In this document: one piece after another, positions 56,539 through 64,000 of the stretch
Position numbering within the stretch: position 1 is the first letter of the stretch
How the letters are laid out: the number at the start of each line of letters is the position of its first letter
Source of the DNA: Ruegeria faecimaris
GTDB lineage: Bacteria > Pseudomonadota > Alphaproteobacteria > Rhodobacterales > Rhodobacteraceae
Assembly: GCF_900182615.1 (NCBI RefSeq)
Contig: NZ_FXTE01000012.1
Span: forward strand, 1-64,000
Reading direction: 5' to 3'
Length of the DNA stretch: 64,000 bases
Position numbers and translations under genes: made by a program
The notes under the pieces: model-generated
The model's input: only the letters and a program-made list of their open reading frames with translations
Databases searched by the model: none
Told to the model about the DNA's origin: nothing

Positions 56539-56830
56539 GGCGCTTTCTAGAATACTATTGACCACCACATTACGGAGTGACGATCCTCGCCGTCACCAAC
56601 TGACCCGGCCAAGCGTCGGGTCTATTTTTGAGTAGCGGACACCCCCAACCCGCCAGCACCAGCGACCCCCGTCAGCCCCCGGAACGAGACTCGCCAGCGG
56701 TCGTCTCAGCACCAGTGGGCGGGTCTCTAGTGGTCTCGCAGCGGCCTCTCTAGCGGTCAGAAATGCCCCGTGCTCACTCGTCCTTTGTCCTCGTTCCGCG
56801 CTTCGCAAAATGCCCCCGAAACCGCCCCAG
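56539..56830. other. Intergenic DNA left of the right 45-bp copy
   Basis: G+C-rich stretch with several short direct and inverted motifs of the type AGCGGTC/GACCGCT and AAATGCCCC, but no gene. It borders the right copy of the 45-bp repeat and ends with AAATGCCCCCGAAACCGCCC. Confidence 0.5.
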
Positions 56831-56875
56831 TTTCTCGGAGGGTATAGCCCCAAGAGCCTGTTGTCGTTCTATGAT
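56831..56875. repeat. 45-bp repeat, right copy (inverted relative to 47678-47722)
   Basis: Reverse complement of the copy beside tRNA-Gln, identical at 44 of 45 positions. The two copies bracket 9.1 kb that hold the primase relic and the LuxR/ABC/SDR/hydrolase/EamA genes. No target duplication is seen in the outer flanks (CATCAG on the left, TGCGAA on the right). Confidence 0.9.
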
Positions 56876-57071
56876 TGCGAATTAACCATAAGCGTGCAAA
56901 TTTCACTCGGTTCGTGCAAATCGACGTAAATAAGTTTGTCTACTCACACTGCATCGAAGATGCTACCACCATCTGTGCATTTCTATTGAAAGCGCAGAAC
57001 ACTAGTTTTCCTCAGATAATTGCTGCTGGCTTTTTGTATCGAGCCTCGGGTGGTTGATGCAAAGGCCGCTT
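56876..57071. other. AT-rich gap to the right of the repeat
   Basis: No gene recognised. It separates the right repeat copy from the broken DUF1194 gene. Confidence 0.4.
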
Positions 57072-57476
57072 CTAGGGTTCGCTCCAGATTTGTTGGTTCC
57101 GTTCCCAGATCTTCTCGCCAATCAGGCAGTCATAGTCTGAGGGTGAGGTGTATTGCGCCTTCATAACCTCTCCTGTTGCAGGCGCTGACCCAATTTCCAG
57201 TACCAATTTTCGTCGTACGGCCTCCGCAAAGCCCTGCTAGTCAAGCACCGGGACTACGAATAAACCAGGTCCGCCTGTCACACAGTTCTGGTAGTAGACT
57301 TCAAGATCGTCGAAGTGCCACTGACTCCCCATACCTTCTTGGGTCATCAGCGGTAACCCATTTATAATAATCGACTTCGACAATACTGCCTCACGGGCCC
57401 GCAAAACCGGGCGGAAGTTGCGAAACATCAGCCGCGACAGCTGGTGAGGTCCAAACAAGGCCCGAAGCAAGTACAA
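57072..57476 (-). pseudogene. DUF1194 (VWA-like) protein, C-terminal remnant with an internal stop
   Basis: The minus frame from 57476 reads IIINGLPLM, then DLEVYYQNCVTGGPGLFVVP, then a TAG at 57237-57239. It continues in the same frame with QGFAEAVRRKLVLEIG and ends at 57072. This is the C-terminal part of DUF1194 (ITINGLPI, then YYRDCVIGGPGAFLV, then FAxAVRRKLILEI). The N-terminal von Willebrand-type half is gone. Just upstream, in another frame, lies a signal-peptide-like stretch (VLASGLVWTSPAVAA), so an internal deletion probably joined the export signal to the C terminus. It is non-functional unless the stop is read through. Confidence 0.7.
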
Positions 57477-57535
57477 TCGCGGAAACCAAACCTTTCGACT
57501 GGCGCACTATTTGGGAAGCTGGTTGGAGGGTGGCA

Positions 57536-58306
57536 TCAATTGCACTGATCATACCTGTAGTCCCCGTACTCCAGCCAGTTTGCCGAGCCTTCGCTAAAAA
57601 TCAGAAATTCGGACCTGTCTTCCCCAAGCAGGGCGACGACAAATCCGGCCGGTGGCTCGGAGTTTCCGAAGTAACTGTAGGCCGTCATGGCTCTGATTAA
57701 CTCGCCGTTGACCGTTACTCGTGCGTCCCACTCCCCCTCCGGGTTTTCCAAAATCATGGGTTCGATCACGCGTTCTATCGCTCCGCCTCCACAATAGACG
57801 ATGCCTTCGGGTGCTTCGTAGGAGGCTCCCTGGCTGGCATCCGAAGCACATTCAGAACGAAGGGACCGAATTGCCGCGCTGGAACCTTTTAAGTCGAAGA
57901 TTCCATAGCTGACATCTTGATCAATCATCGACAAATTAACCGATGCATTGGCCGCAAGCTGGTCCAATACAAAACCATAGTCCTGCTGACTATTGAAACT
58001 GATCTCGACGGGATAATTGTCAACGATCTGCAACACAGCGTTTTCAGCGCCAACCTGAAATGCCCCAACCTCGGTGGTGCCGTTCTTCAAAAAACGAAAG
58101 GAAAGCCCTTGCTTCTCCGCAATGTCCTGGCTGTCCTCATATCCAGCTGGAGCAAAGCGAATACGGTTACACTGAAGCTCTAGCGTCATGTTTCCGGTCT
58201 GAATAAATGCATTGGGATTAGGCCCGGAACTGAACGACCACTCCGCCGATGCTGTGGTCGCCATTGCCATCATTAGCGTTCCAATGGAAATCGGTCTGAA
58301 ACTCAT
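57536..58306 (-). CDS. Hypothetical periplasmic protein
   Basis: A 256-residue exported protein; the signal peptide is MSFRPISIGTLMMAMATTASA and the mature chain begins EWSFSS. I do not recognise the family. The mature protein is beta-rich (LELQCNRIRFAPAGY, then YPVEISFNSQQDYGFVLDQL) and contains four Cys, among them LRSECASD and GIVYCGGG, so it probably folds with disulfides. The ATG at 58306 is chosen because it directly begins the signal peptide; twelve codons of upstream frame look unrelated. It is downstream of a DUF805 gene in the same direction (73-base gap). Confidence 0.7.
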   Translation of the reverse strand: MSFRPISIGTLMMAMATTASAEWSFSSGPNPNAFIQTGNMTLELQCNRIRFAPAGYEDSQDIAEKQGLSFRFLKNGTTEVGAFQVGAENAVLQIVDNYPVEISFNSQQDYGFVLDQLAANASVNLSMIDQDVSYGIFDLKGSSAAIRSLRSECASDASQGASYEAPEGIVYCGGGAIERVIEPMILENPEGEWDARVTVNGELIRAMTAYSYFGNSEPPAGFVVALLGEDRSEFLIFSEGSANWLEYGDYRYDQCN

Positions 58307-58379
58307 TTTCTCTCTCCATGGTGTTGCGGTTTGCACTTTCATTCAGCAGAGATTCCGACCTGTTGCCCCCACAGCGAGG

Positions 58380-58895
58380 TCAGGAAGCAGGTGCGCCGTA
58401 TTCGTTTGCGCCTTCTTGGGAAGGTCGTGTCAGCCACCAGATCATCAGAATGGACAGAACGAATTGCAGAATTGAGACAACGACAATACCGGTCAAGCCC
58501 AGGACTGCCGCGGGTCCTCGCAATGCATCGGGGTTTTCGGTCCCTTGCTCCAATACCGAAAAGAACGCCACCCCACCCAGCATAACAAAAAGCGTTGTAA
58601 TGCTGAGCGCCATCGGCAGCAGCAAGTACCAACCAGGTCGTCCTGTATCATGCAGCCTCCGCCAACCGGCGGCTAGCATTGGAATGAGAACGGCCAGTTG
58701 AAAAACAGAGGACAGAACCCGAGATCCTTGGCCTGTTTCGGGGTTTGTCCCGAACAGGATCGAATCCAACCCGGCAAAAACGGCACTTACGAGAACCACA
58801 AACAAGAAGAACCACCAGTATTCTGAGCGTATAGCCCGCCCGGAGAACTGGAAGTATTTCGAGAAACACGTTTTAACTGCTTCACCGAATCCCAT
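58380..58895 (-). CDS. DUF805 family inner-membrane protein
   Basis: A 171-residue membrane protein with four helices. The family signature is present: FSKYFQFSGRAIRSEYWWFFLF near the N terminus, and WRRLHDTGRPGWYLLLPMA after the second helix. DUF805 (YhaH-like) proteins have no proven function. A short acidic tail ends EYGAPAS. The ATG at 58895 follows GAAAGGAATGAAAG. Probably first in a two-gene unit with the hypothetical periplasmic protein. Confidence 0.9.
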   Translation of the reverse strand: MGFGEAVKTCFSKYFQFSGRAIRSEYWWFFLFVVLVSAVFAGLDSILFGTNPETGQGSRVLSSVFQLAVLIPMLAAGWRRLHDTGRPGWYLLLPMALSITTLFVMLGGVAFFSVLEQGTENPDALRGPAAVLGLTGIVVVSILQFVLSILMIWWLTRPSQEGANEYGAPAS

Positions 58896-59463
58896 CTTTC
58901 ATTCCTTTCTCAGTTTCTGTGCGGCCTCAAAACATTTCGCCGCTCAGGAGAACACACTCTCCCCTCTGGGGACTCCCACTTACTTTTTTGTTTGAAAGCA
59001 GAAGCCTATCGTACGAGAGCGTAAAGAAGTTTACGCGCGGAAAAAGTATTGATTTATGAAAAAATATATTCGAACATACGAATTCGACACAACTTTTTTT
59101 ACCTCCGTTGTTGTCGCTGTCGCCCGATCTACCGGGCCCTTCCGACTGCTGGAGTGAGTGCCGGCGGTCGGAAGGCACTTCACAATAATCTGGCTTGGGA
59201 GAACCCGATGCTCGGACTTAACGTACTCGTCCTCTCTCCCAAGTTCGCTCTAGCTTTTGCCAGTGACGTCATTCGGCCATCACGCGTTGTTGGCGGTCTC
59301 AGTAGTCAACGTAATGTCGTTCTGCCCCACAAGCCCCCCGCGGCAAGTTTTTGGGAAAGGTAGTCAAAGGATCGAGGTGTGTTCTGTTGGCTGCACAGAC
59401 GCAAAAGCTTCAAACATGCGCATCCAATTTCACAAATTTCAAAGGAACCAGAGGGAGAAGAAA
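58896..59463. other. 568-base AT-rich gap, no gene recognised
   Basis: The gap holds the promoters of the divergent DUF805 and lipoprotein genes. Around 59060-59090 is a very AT-rich patch (AAAAATATATTCGAAC, then ACGAATTCGA) with a partial dyad TTCGAA/CGAATTCG. Open frames here (for example 59049-59363) have no family features. An unrecognised small RNA cannot be excluded. Confidence 0.45.
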
Positions 59464-59763
59464 ATGACTAACAAGAAGGTGATGATCGCAGGCGCGACAT
59501 GTTTCGCATTGCTTGCAGCCTGCGACGACACGAGTACGTCCAGCGCGTCCGCCGAGCTCACGCCCGCTCAGCAGGCATGTTTACGGGATGTAGCCAACAC
59601 GACAAACAATTCGCAAGTCGTGGTGCTCTCATCCGCGTTTAGCGAGGCGGGAACACAAGTCACTGTAGGCGTTGGTGAGGATCGCGCTCCGTGGAATTGC
59701 ATTGCCTACAGTGATGGCGCGACAGCTGGTATCGAGTTCCTTGGCGACGAAGGCGCATTGTAG
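59464..59763 (+). CDS. Small hypothetical lipoprotein
   Basis: A 99-residue protein with a lipoprotein signal: KKVMIAGATCFALLAAC, with the lipobox LLAAC placing the lipidated Cys at residue 20. The mature part has a low-complexity linker (DDTSTSSASAEL), then a short domain with two further Cys (QQACLRDVAN and PWNCIAYSDG) that likely form a disulfide, ending GIEFLGDEGAL. The family is unknown. A GGGAG sequence precedes the ATG. It is located 125 bases upstream of the secretion-pore gene and could belong to that system, but the gap and lack of homology leave this open. Confidence 0.78.
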   Translation: MTNKKVMIAGATCFALLAACDDTSTSSASAELTPAQQACLRDVANTTNNSQVVVLSSAFSEAGTQVTVGVGEDRAPWNCIAYSDGATAGIEFLGDEGAL

Positions 59764-59887
59764 TCTGTTCGCTGTGTATCTCGAAAGCACCAGTCGTGAT
59801 CAAATTTGAATAACGGCAAGCTTAGACATTCAAACCTCGTAATAGGATTGGGTTTTAACATGCTCAATCATGCTAAGGTTGTAGAAA

Positions 59888-61432
59888 ATGCCCGTATCCA
59901 ATTCGGTTGTAATTGCGATCATTTGCACTTTAGTGGCCTTTGTTGCAGTTCCAAAATACAGCATTGCCCAAACCTGGGACATCGCATCACAGCACTCTGT
60001 CAGCGGCGTAACGGTATATGATACGGATGAGCTGTTAACGTTTGCCGGTCAGTTGGCTTTTGATCGGTCAGGGCGCATCACAGCAGTGGATGTCGCATCA
60101 ACGATCACGCAGATCTACCGAGAAGACGGTTACTTCTTGGCTGAGGCCTGGCCCGGCCCCGATGGGCAGAGCATAATTGTTGATGAAGGGCGCATTCAAA
60201 CCATCGAAATTGAAGGTGTAGATACGCGCACGTTCCAAACCCTAGAGAAGATTTTTCAGCCCCTCACCACCTCCTATCCCATAACGCTGAAACGATTTGA
60301 GCGGGCGGTTATGCTAGCCGAGGACATACCTGACTTGGAGTTGTCGACCGAACTTGATTACCCGGATCAGGCTGGTGCTCGGCTGAGAGTATTGGGAGAG
60401 CCACTGCGAAAACAAGCCGGTAGTGCGACACTCGACAACCCTCCGCGTGAGCTTGGAGAAGCGCTAAGCTTCTATGTCGTGCAAGAGTTTTATTCAACGC
60501 TGACCGTCGGGGATATGCTGCGATTTGAGGGATCAGGCAATTACAATTGGGACAAAGACGATGAGCACTCTTTATGGGGCGCTCTTACCTATCGCACGCC
60601 GCTGAACAGCAATGGTCTGTACGGTGAGATCTTCTACGGGAACATAAACGCAAAACGTGACCTCTCAGGGGACTTTGCGAGAACAGATATTGACGGCGAG
60701 AACTTCACAGTCGCGATGGGTTACCCCGTGATCCGCGATGTGGCCCGTTATGGATATCTTCTGCTGGACTATCGCCTTTCAAAAGCGGATTCAGTCAGTG
60801 GTGGCGTTCCACTATCCAGTGACGCGAGTGTCGTTGGCCTTACATATCTTTACGGGCAAAACTATCCAAAGGGACAAGCTCTGGAAGCGGGGCTAACCTT
60901 ATCTTTTGGTGACAATGACAACGACACGACAGACGCGAATTTTGATGACGGGGACTCTTCGTTCTGGCATTTGAGGGGCGGCATCGGATATGAAAGCCCC
61001 CTACCGGGCTTATCGCCCAACACAGCTTGGCGGACAGAGATCTGGGGTCAGTACACAACAGACCGGTTACCCTCTGTCGAAGAGTACTTCCTTGGTGATC
61101 GTTATGCGTTGCGTGGATACCGCTTTGACGAAGTAGACGGTGATTCAGGGATCTCAGCAATCTTCGAAGTATCTCACTCCTATTTCCCAAGCTCGCAGAG
61201 CGTAAATCGTCTGACGCCCTTCGCTTTTTTCGACGTTGGTTACATCTCGAATAATGATCCCGCCAGTTTCGAAGTGGGAAGTGCAACACTGGCATCGACC
61301 GGGTTGGGGCTGGACATCGAGTTTAAGCGAAACTTATTCCTATCCGGATACGTTGGCGTCCCTTTGAGAGACGGTCCTCTGACCGACTCGGGCGACCCAG
61401 GCGCGTATCTTGCTCTGACAACAAGTTGGTGA
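59888..61432 (+). CDS. Two-partner-secretion outer-membrane transporter (TpsB/FhaC/ShlB family)
   Basis: A 514-residue Omp85-superfamily pore that moves a partner protein across the outer membrane. The signal peptide is VVIAIICTLVAFVAVPKYSIA, then Q. Two POTRA domains span about residues 36-170; the first has ITQIYREDGYFLAEAWPGP and IIVDEGRIQTIEIEGVD, the second LKRFERAVMLAEDIPDLELSTEL. The beta barrel follows, with the L6-loop motif ALRGYRFDE near residue 407 (the VRGY/F of the family) and a final strand ending TTSW. It is slightly shorter than FhaC. The gene directly downstream (7 bases) encodes the only candidate passenger, a short Pro-rich repeat protein, rather than a long TpsA adhesin. 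Confidence 0.87.
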   Translation: MPVSNSVVIAIICTLVAFVAVPKYSIAQTWDIASQHSVSGVTVYDTDELLTFAGQLAFDRSGRITAVDVASTITQIYREDGYFLAEAWPGPDGQSIIVDEGRIQTIEIEGVDTRTFQTLEKIFQPLTTSYPITLKRFERAVMLAEDIPDLELSTELDYPDQAGARLRVLGEPLRKQAGSATLDNPPRELGEALSFYVVQEFYSTLTVGDMLRFEGSGNYNWDKDDEHSLWGALTYRTPLNSNGLYGEIFYGNINAKRDLSGDFARTDIDGENFTVAMGYPVIRDVARYGYLLLDYRLSKADSVSGGVPLSSDASVVGLTYLYGQNYPKGQALEAGLTLSFGDNDNDTTDANFDDGDSSFWHLRGGIGYESPLPGLSPNTAWRTEIWGQYTTDRLPSVEEYFLGDRYALRGYRFDEVDGDSGISAIFEVSHSYFPSSQSVNRLTPFAFFDVGYISNNDPASFEVGSATLASTGLGLDIEFKRNLFLSGYVGVPLRDGPLTDSGDPGAYLALTTSW

Positions 61433-61439
61433 GGATGTT

Positions 61440-62561
61440 ATGAAACTGAACAGAATTGCGTTACTTACAACAGCTTGTTTGATTGCAGAACTGGCCGCTA
61501 CACAGGTCGTTGCCGGCGGAAATCAGTACGGGTGGTGCCGTGGCGTGGGGAATCCTCACCAGTCAAGCCAAGGATGCGGGCAGGCCGGTGGGCAAGGAAC
61601 AGGTAATCAAATTACCGGCCCAACTCAGCCGGTAGCAAATCAGTTGCCGCCTAAGGGAACCCAGCAAACGCCCACATCCGTTACTGTTCCAGTCCTTGCG
61701 CCGGGCGCGGTTCCGAACGCAATTCCCGGTCAGGTTCCTATCGCGACACCAATAGCGGTTCCCGGTCAGGTTCCCACGCCGGTCCTAGCGCCGACCCTAG
61801 CTCCGCCTTTGACTCCAAATGCGACTCCAAACCGGGTTCCGACAGCCGTTCCAAATCAGGTTCCGCCATTGGCTACCGGGCCTACCGCGGTGCCGCCGCA
61901 AGTTCCGACTGCAACTCCCAATCAAGTTCCGATAGCTATCCCTGGCCAGGTTCCGCCTCAACCTACCGGCCCAACAGCTGTGCCGCCCCTTGTGCCAACA
62001 GCAATACCCAACCAAATACCAGTCGCAGTGCCAGGCCGTGTTCCGCAACCCAGCGGCACTACAGCGACGCCACCGCTTGTCCCAACCGCAACCCCCAATC
62101 AGGTTCCCACGGCGGTTCCTGGCCAGGTTCCACAGTTGACACCAAAACCTACGGCAACTCACGTGGCCGTCCCAGGACATCCGAAGCCACAAGGCGTCGT
62201 GACAATCATGCGCCCAAAGCCGAGGCCGACAACCGGTACTGTTCAGCAACCTGGCACAACACAAGTGACCCACCATTTAACCCACCAACGTAATTCTAAG
62301 AAACACGATCACGTCGCAGCAACTCCTGGACGGCATGACCCGCACGACCTGCCGAGGTTCCGCAGCGCAGCGGCCAAGGAAAACTGGGAATGCGTTGCCA
62401 GCGGATTTGGGCAACGTCGGTATGATGCCGGGCGCGGCGTGTTGCTGAACAGCGGGGCACTACGACACCTTGGAAATGTGGATGCGATGGCTCGTGATGT
62501 ACCAGCACGGCACCCGAAGCATTCCGGATGCATTATCTCGGTCAAACGAAAGCAGCGCTGA
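61440..62561 (+). CDS. Secreted Pro/Val-rich repeat protein, candidate partner of the TpsB pore
   Basis: A 373-residue exported protein (signal RIALLTTACLIAELAATQVVA, then GG). Residues about 82-245 are Pro/Val/Thr-rich. Three recognisable tandem units of 29-30 residues lie at 147-234 (consensus GPTAVPPLVPTATPNQVP then xAVPGQVP), preceded by degenerate ones. A basic, His-rich linker follows. A C-terminal domain of about 65 residues (KENWECVASGFGQRRY, then NSGALRHLGNVDAMA, then HSGCIISVKRKQR) holds two of four Cys. It has no TPS secretion domain or adhesin beta-helix. The start is 7 bases after the TpsB stop, so the genes are cotranscribed. I know no family for it; surface scaffold or adhesin-like roles are speculation. 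Confidence 0.82.
   Translation: MKLNRIALLTTACLIAELAATQVVAGGNQYGWCRGVGNPHQSSQGCGQAGGQGTGNQITGPTQPVANQLPPKGTQQTPTSVTVPVLAPGAVPNAIPGQVPIATPIAVPGQVPTPVLAPTLAPPLTPNATPNRVPTAVPNQVPPLATGPTAVPPQVPTATPNQVPIAIPGQVPPQPTGPTAVPPLVPTAIPNQIPVAVPGRVPQPSGTTATPPLVPTATPNQVPTAVPGQVPQLTPKPTATHVAVPGHPKPQGVVTIMRPKPRPTTGTVQQPGTTQVTHHLTHQRNSKKHDHVAATPGRHDPHDLPRFRSAAAKENWECVASGFGQRRYDAGRGVLLNSGALRHLGNVDAMARDVPARHPKHSGCIISVKRKQR
61878..62141 (+). repeat. Tandem 87-90 bp coding repeats in the Pro-rich gene
   Basis: Three tandem units of 29-30 codons encode the pattern TAVPPxVPTATPNQVP then AVPGQVP. Codons differ between units, so the repeat is older than a recent duplication and is maintained as protein sequence. Confidence 0.8.
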
Positions 62562-62780
62562 AGCTCGCTGGGTAGGTTTTGCTCGGACATTGAGATTAAT
62601 CGACCAATAGTTCGTCAATTGTCACCTGGTTAACTGGCTTTCGTATTGCCCTTATTCCCTGGCGTTTACGTTGGCTGACGTAGCCCAACAATGCTCCGTA
62701 CCTATATTTACTTCAAATAGGCCAACAATCTAAAGTGCCGCACTTCCACGAAGAGCCTCCGACCATCTGGGCCGGTCAAA
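62562..62780. other. Gap after the Pro-rich gene, nothing recognised
   Basis: A 219-base stretch, AT-rich, no gene and no clear terminator hairpin. It lies between the secretion pair and a relaxase remnant, thus at a probable boundary of foreign DNA. Confidence 0.4.
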
Positions 62781-63210
62781 TTAGGCAAGCGAAACTTTGA
62801 ACGGCAACTTTGCAAAGTCAGCTTTGCCCGCGCTGTGCCGTTTCTCTTCCTCAGGGCACAGGAAACGCGGCGCGTGAATGTCGGCTTGAACGGCAACGCC
62901 GTATTCATCGCGAAGCCAGAGGCAGAAGCCGCGGACAAGCCGGACCTGCTCGGGAAGCGGTAGCTCGCGCGGCAGGGATGGGCGCAGTTCGCGGATGACT
63001 CTTGCATTCTTTCGGCGTTCCGAACGCTCAGCAGCGTTCCAGAGCTCCTCGGCGTTTCCTGTCCAGTTGATCAATTCATGAGACAGGAGGCCACCCTTTC
63101 TGCCCGGCGAAAACCGTCGTCTAACCCGCGCATCCCGGAAGGTGGTGCGCGCGGTGTAGGCGGCGGATTTGACGGCGGAGCGACCGTCGGCACGAGAATG
63201 CAGGATGTGC
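62781..63210 (-). pseudogene. MobA/MobL-family relaxase remnant
   Basis: One uninterrupted minus frame, lacking a start, reads HILHSRADGRSAVKSAAYTA, then RKGGLLSHELINWTGNAEELWNAAERSERRKNARV, then RPSLPRELPLPEQVRLVRGF, then DEYGVAVQADIHAP. This is the N-terminal part of a MobA/MobL conjugative relaxase (SAAYR, then RKGGV, then LWNAAExAERRK, then LPxEL, then YGVAVDxAIHxP). The residues after IHAP, where the metal-binding His motif (H-x-H) should be, are unrelated and the frame soon stops. It is a decayed mobilisation gene. Confidence 0.72.
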
Positions 63211-63403
63211 GCGCATCGTAGACCGGGCGCCGCACAGAGGTCGGTTTCGGGACCAAAGGCGACTTAGGGGATGAGCGCAGCATTTGTCGTTTGGGCGGGA
63301 ACCGGGGGTATTCTGCATTCGTAAAAGATCGGCGGGGCGGAGAACAGTCGAACTTTGATCAACAAACCTGTCTGAAACCTGCCAGCACCGGTCTCACATA
63401 GAG
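63211..63403. other. Gap between relaxase remnant and the last genes
   Basis: No gene recognised. Open frames on the minus strand here are shadows of the relaxase frame region. Confidence 0.4.
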
Positions 63404-63565
63404 GTGCCGAGTGATTTTGTCGACCGGCTGTTGGCTCCGGATGGGAAGATCTTCAAATCCGAAGAAAAAGACACTGGCCGCACCTCGCAAACTTGGCATG
63501 GCATCGGGACAACATATTTTGTCAAATGGCCGCCGAAGGTTCCGCTCCTTGTGAATAATTATTAG
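63404..63565 (+). CDS. Possible small ORF or gene remnant
   Basis: A 53-codon frame from a GTG to TAG at 63563-63565, reading PSDFVDRLLAPDGKIFKSEE and later YFVKWPPKVPLLVNNY. It has no recognised family and no strong ribosome binding site. It lies 9 bases before the exonuclease-like gene in the same direction, so it may be the 3' end of a decayed upstream gene or a short leader ORF. Confidence 0.25.
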   Translation: MPSDFVDRLLAPDGKIFKSEEKDTGRTSQTWHGIGTTYFVKWPPKVPLLVNNY

Positions 63566-63574
63566 CCTGCGAAT

Positions 63575-64000
63575 ATGAAAAACTTAATTTCCCGCGGCAT
63601 ATCGAAGGCCCTTGGCCGTGGCAAACAACAGCCACTTGAAAGCCCCGAGGCTATTCCGCCGGGAAATAAGCATATTCAAATGCCGCGGGAACAAGCCAAC
63701 GTATTGTCGCGTTGTCTGTCGATTGATCTGGAGGTTGATCCCAAGGAAGCCAAGTTGTTCGCCTTTGCAGCCGTGCCAGACGGTGATGGAGAGGGGATAA
63801 TTCATCGTAAAGGCGATCCGAAGGCCGCGCTTGAAAAGCTCGACTTGTTTTGCGCCGGTTTCGCACATGTCATTGGACACAATATTCTGCGCCATGACCT
63901 GCCGCATCTCATGGCGGTCTCGCCGCGCTTCGCAAAGCTCGCGGACGGACCGATTGACACGCTGTGGCTCAACCCCTTGGCGTTCCCGCGCAATCCCTAC
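63575..64000 (+). CDS. DEDD exonuclease-domain protein, probable N terminus of a RecQ-type helicase (cut by window end)
   Basis: The frame is open from the ATG at 63575 through the last base of the window (142 codons), so it has no visible stop. Residues 50-64 read IDLEVDPKEAKLFAF, a DEDD exonuclease motif I (D51, E53). Residues 100-111 read IGHNILRHDLPH, motif II (N103 to D108). The end, DTLWLNPLAFPRNPY, is a stretch I know from large proteins that join a 3'-5' exonuclease-like domain to a RecQ/SF2 helicase in proteobacterial genomic islands. If so, the complete protein is over 1,000 residues and may belong to a defence or DNA-repair system. The helicase part lies outside the window and is inferred. 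Confidence 0.65.
   Translation, partial: MKNLISRGISKALGRGKQQPLESPEAIPPGNKHIQMPREQANVLSRCLSIDLEVDPKEAKLFAFAAVPDGDGEGIIHRKGDPKAALEKLDLFCAGFAHVIGHNILRHDLPHLMAVSPRFAKLADGPIDTLWLNPLAFPRNPY

Noticed and set aside
47678..56875. Insertion sequence or composite transposon reading of the inverted repeats
   Set aside because: There is no transposase between the copies, no target-site duplication, and one copy abuts a tRNA; an integrated or invertible element fits better.
61683..62174. Repeat tract as a CRISPR array or satellite
   Set aside because: The repeats are in frame with Pro/Val-rich protein units, have no spacers and differ at synonymous sites.

Overview
The window looks like chromosome from a marine Roseobacter-group alphaproteobacterium (Rhodobacterales). 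The evidence is the conserved housekeeping core: hisS-hisZ-hisG, a B12-dependent ribonucleotide reductase, a DUF1489 gene, dnaE, xdhABC beside a BMP-type purine/nucleoside ABC transporter, and a dimethylglycine-dehydrogenase-like enzyme. Remnants of DUF1194 and Rhodobacterales-type AAA ATPase genes agree with this. The assignment is by protein resemblance and gene order, not by marker-gene phylogeny.

Layout. 0.2-4.6 kb: a tightly coupled five-gene oxidative operon (luciferase-like monooxygenase, GST, flavin reductase, alpha/beta hydrolase, SnoaL-like protein), divergent from an XRE-cupin regulator with a perfect palindrome between them. 4.7-12.7 kb: accessory DNA with four gene remnants (tyrosine recombinase, UvrD-type helicase, outer-membrane barrel, AAA ATPase). 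These surround an intact CurA-like reductase and a periplasmic sulfatase / HAD phosphatase / eight-haem cytochrome cluster. 13-24 kb: core genes nrdJ, DUF1489, hisG-hisZ-hisS, slyX, small envelope proteins and dnaE. 24-33 kb: a coherent purine module, xanthine dehydrogenase plus maturation factor followed by a complete BMP ABC transporter, closed by a strong terminator. 33-47 kb: mostly metabolic genes (double SnoaL protein, HlyD/DUF3302 pair, FAD amine oxidase, DUF938, AhpD-like protein, dimethylglycine dehydrogenase-like enzyme, an unknown anchored protein, and a D-2-hydroxyacid oxidase / gamma-glutamyltransferase / 2-hydroxyacid dehydrogenase operon).

47.6-57 kb: tRNA-Gln(UUG) followed by a truncated phage-type primase/helicase. 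Then comes a LuxR-regulated polyamine-type ABC transporter with an SDR, an alpha/beta hydrolase and an EamA exporter. A 45-bp sequence lies at both ends of this 9-kb block in opposite orientation (44/45 identical), one copy immediately downstream of the tRNA. This is the clearest unexplained structural signal in the window.

57-64 kb: a broken DUF1194 gene, envelope hypotheticals and a small lipoprotein. Next is a two-partner-secretion type outer-membrane transporter whose downstream neighbour is not a filamentous adhesin but a 373-residue secreted Pro/Val-rich repeat protein. The window ends with a MobA/MobL relaxase remnant and the first 142 codons of a gene that starts with a DEDD exonuclease domain, probably an exonuclease-RecQ-type helicase.
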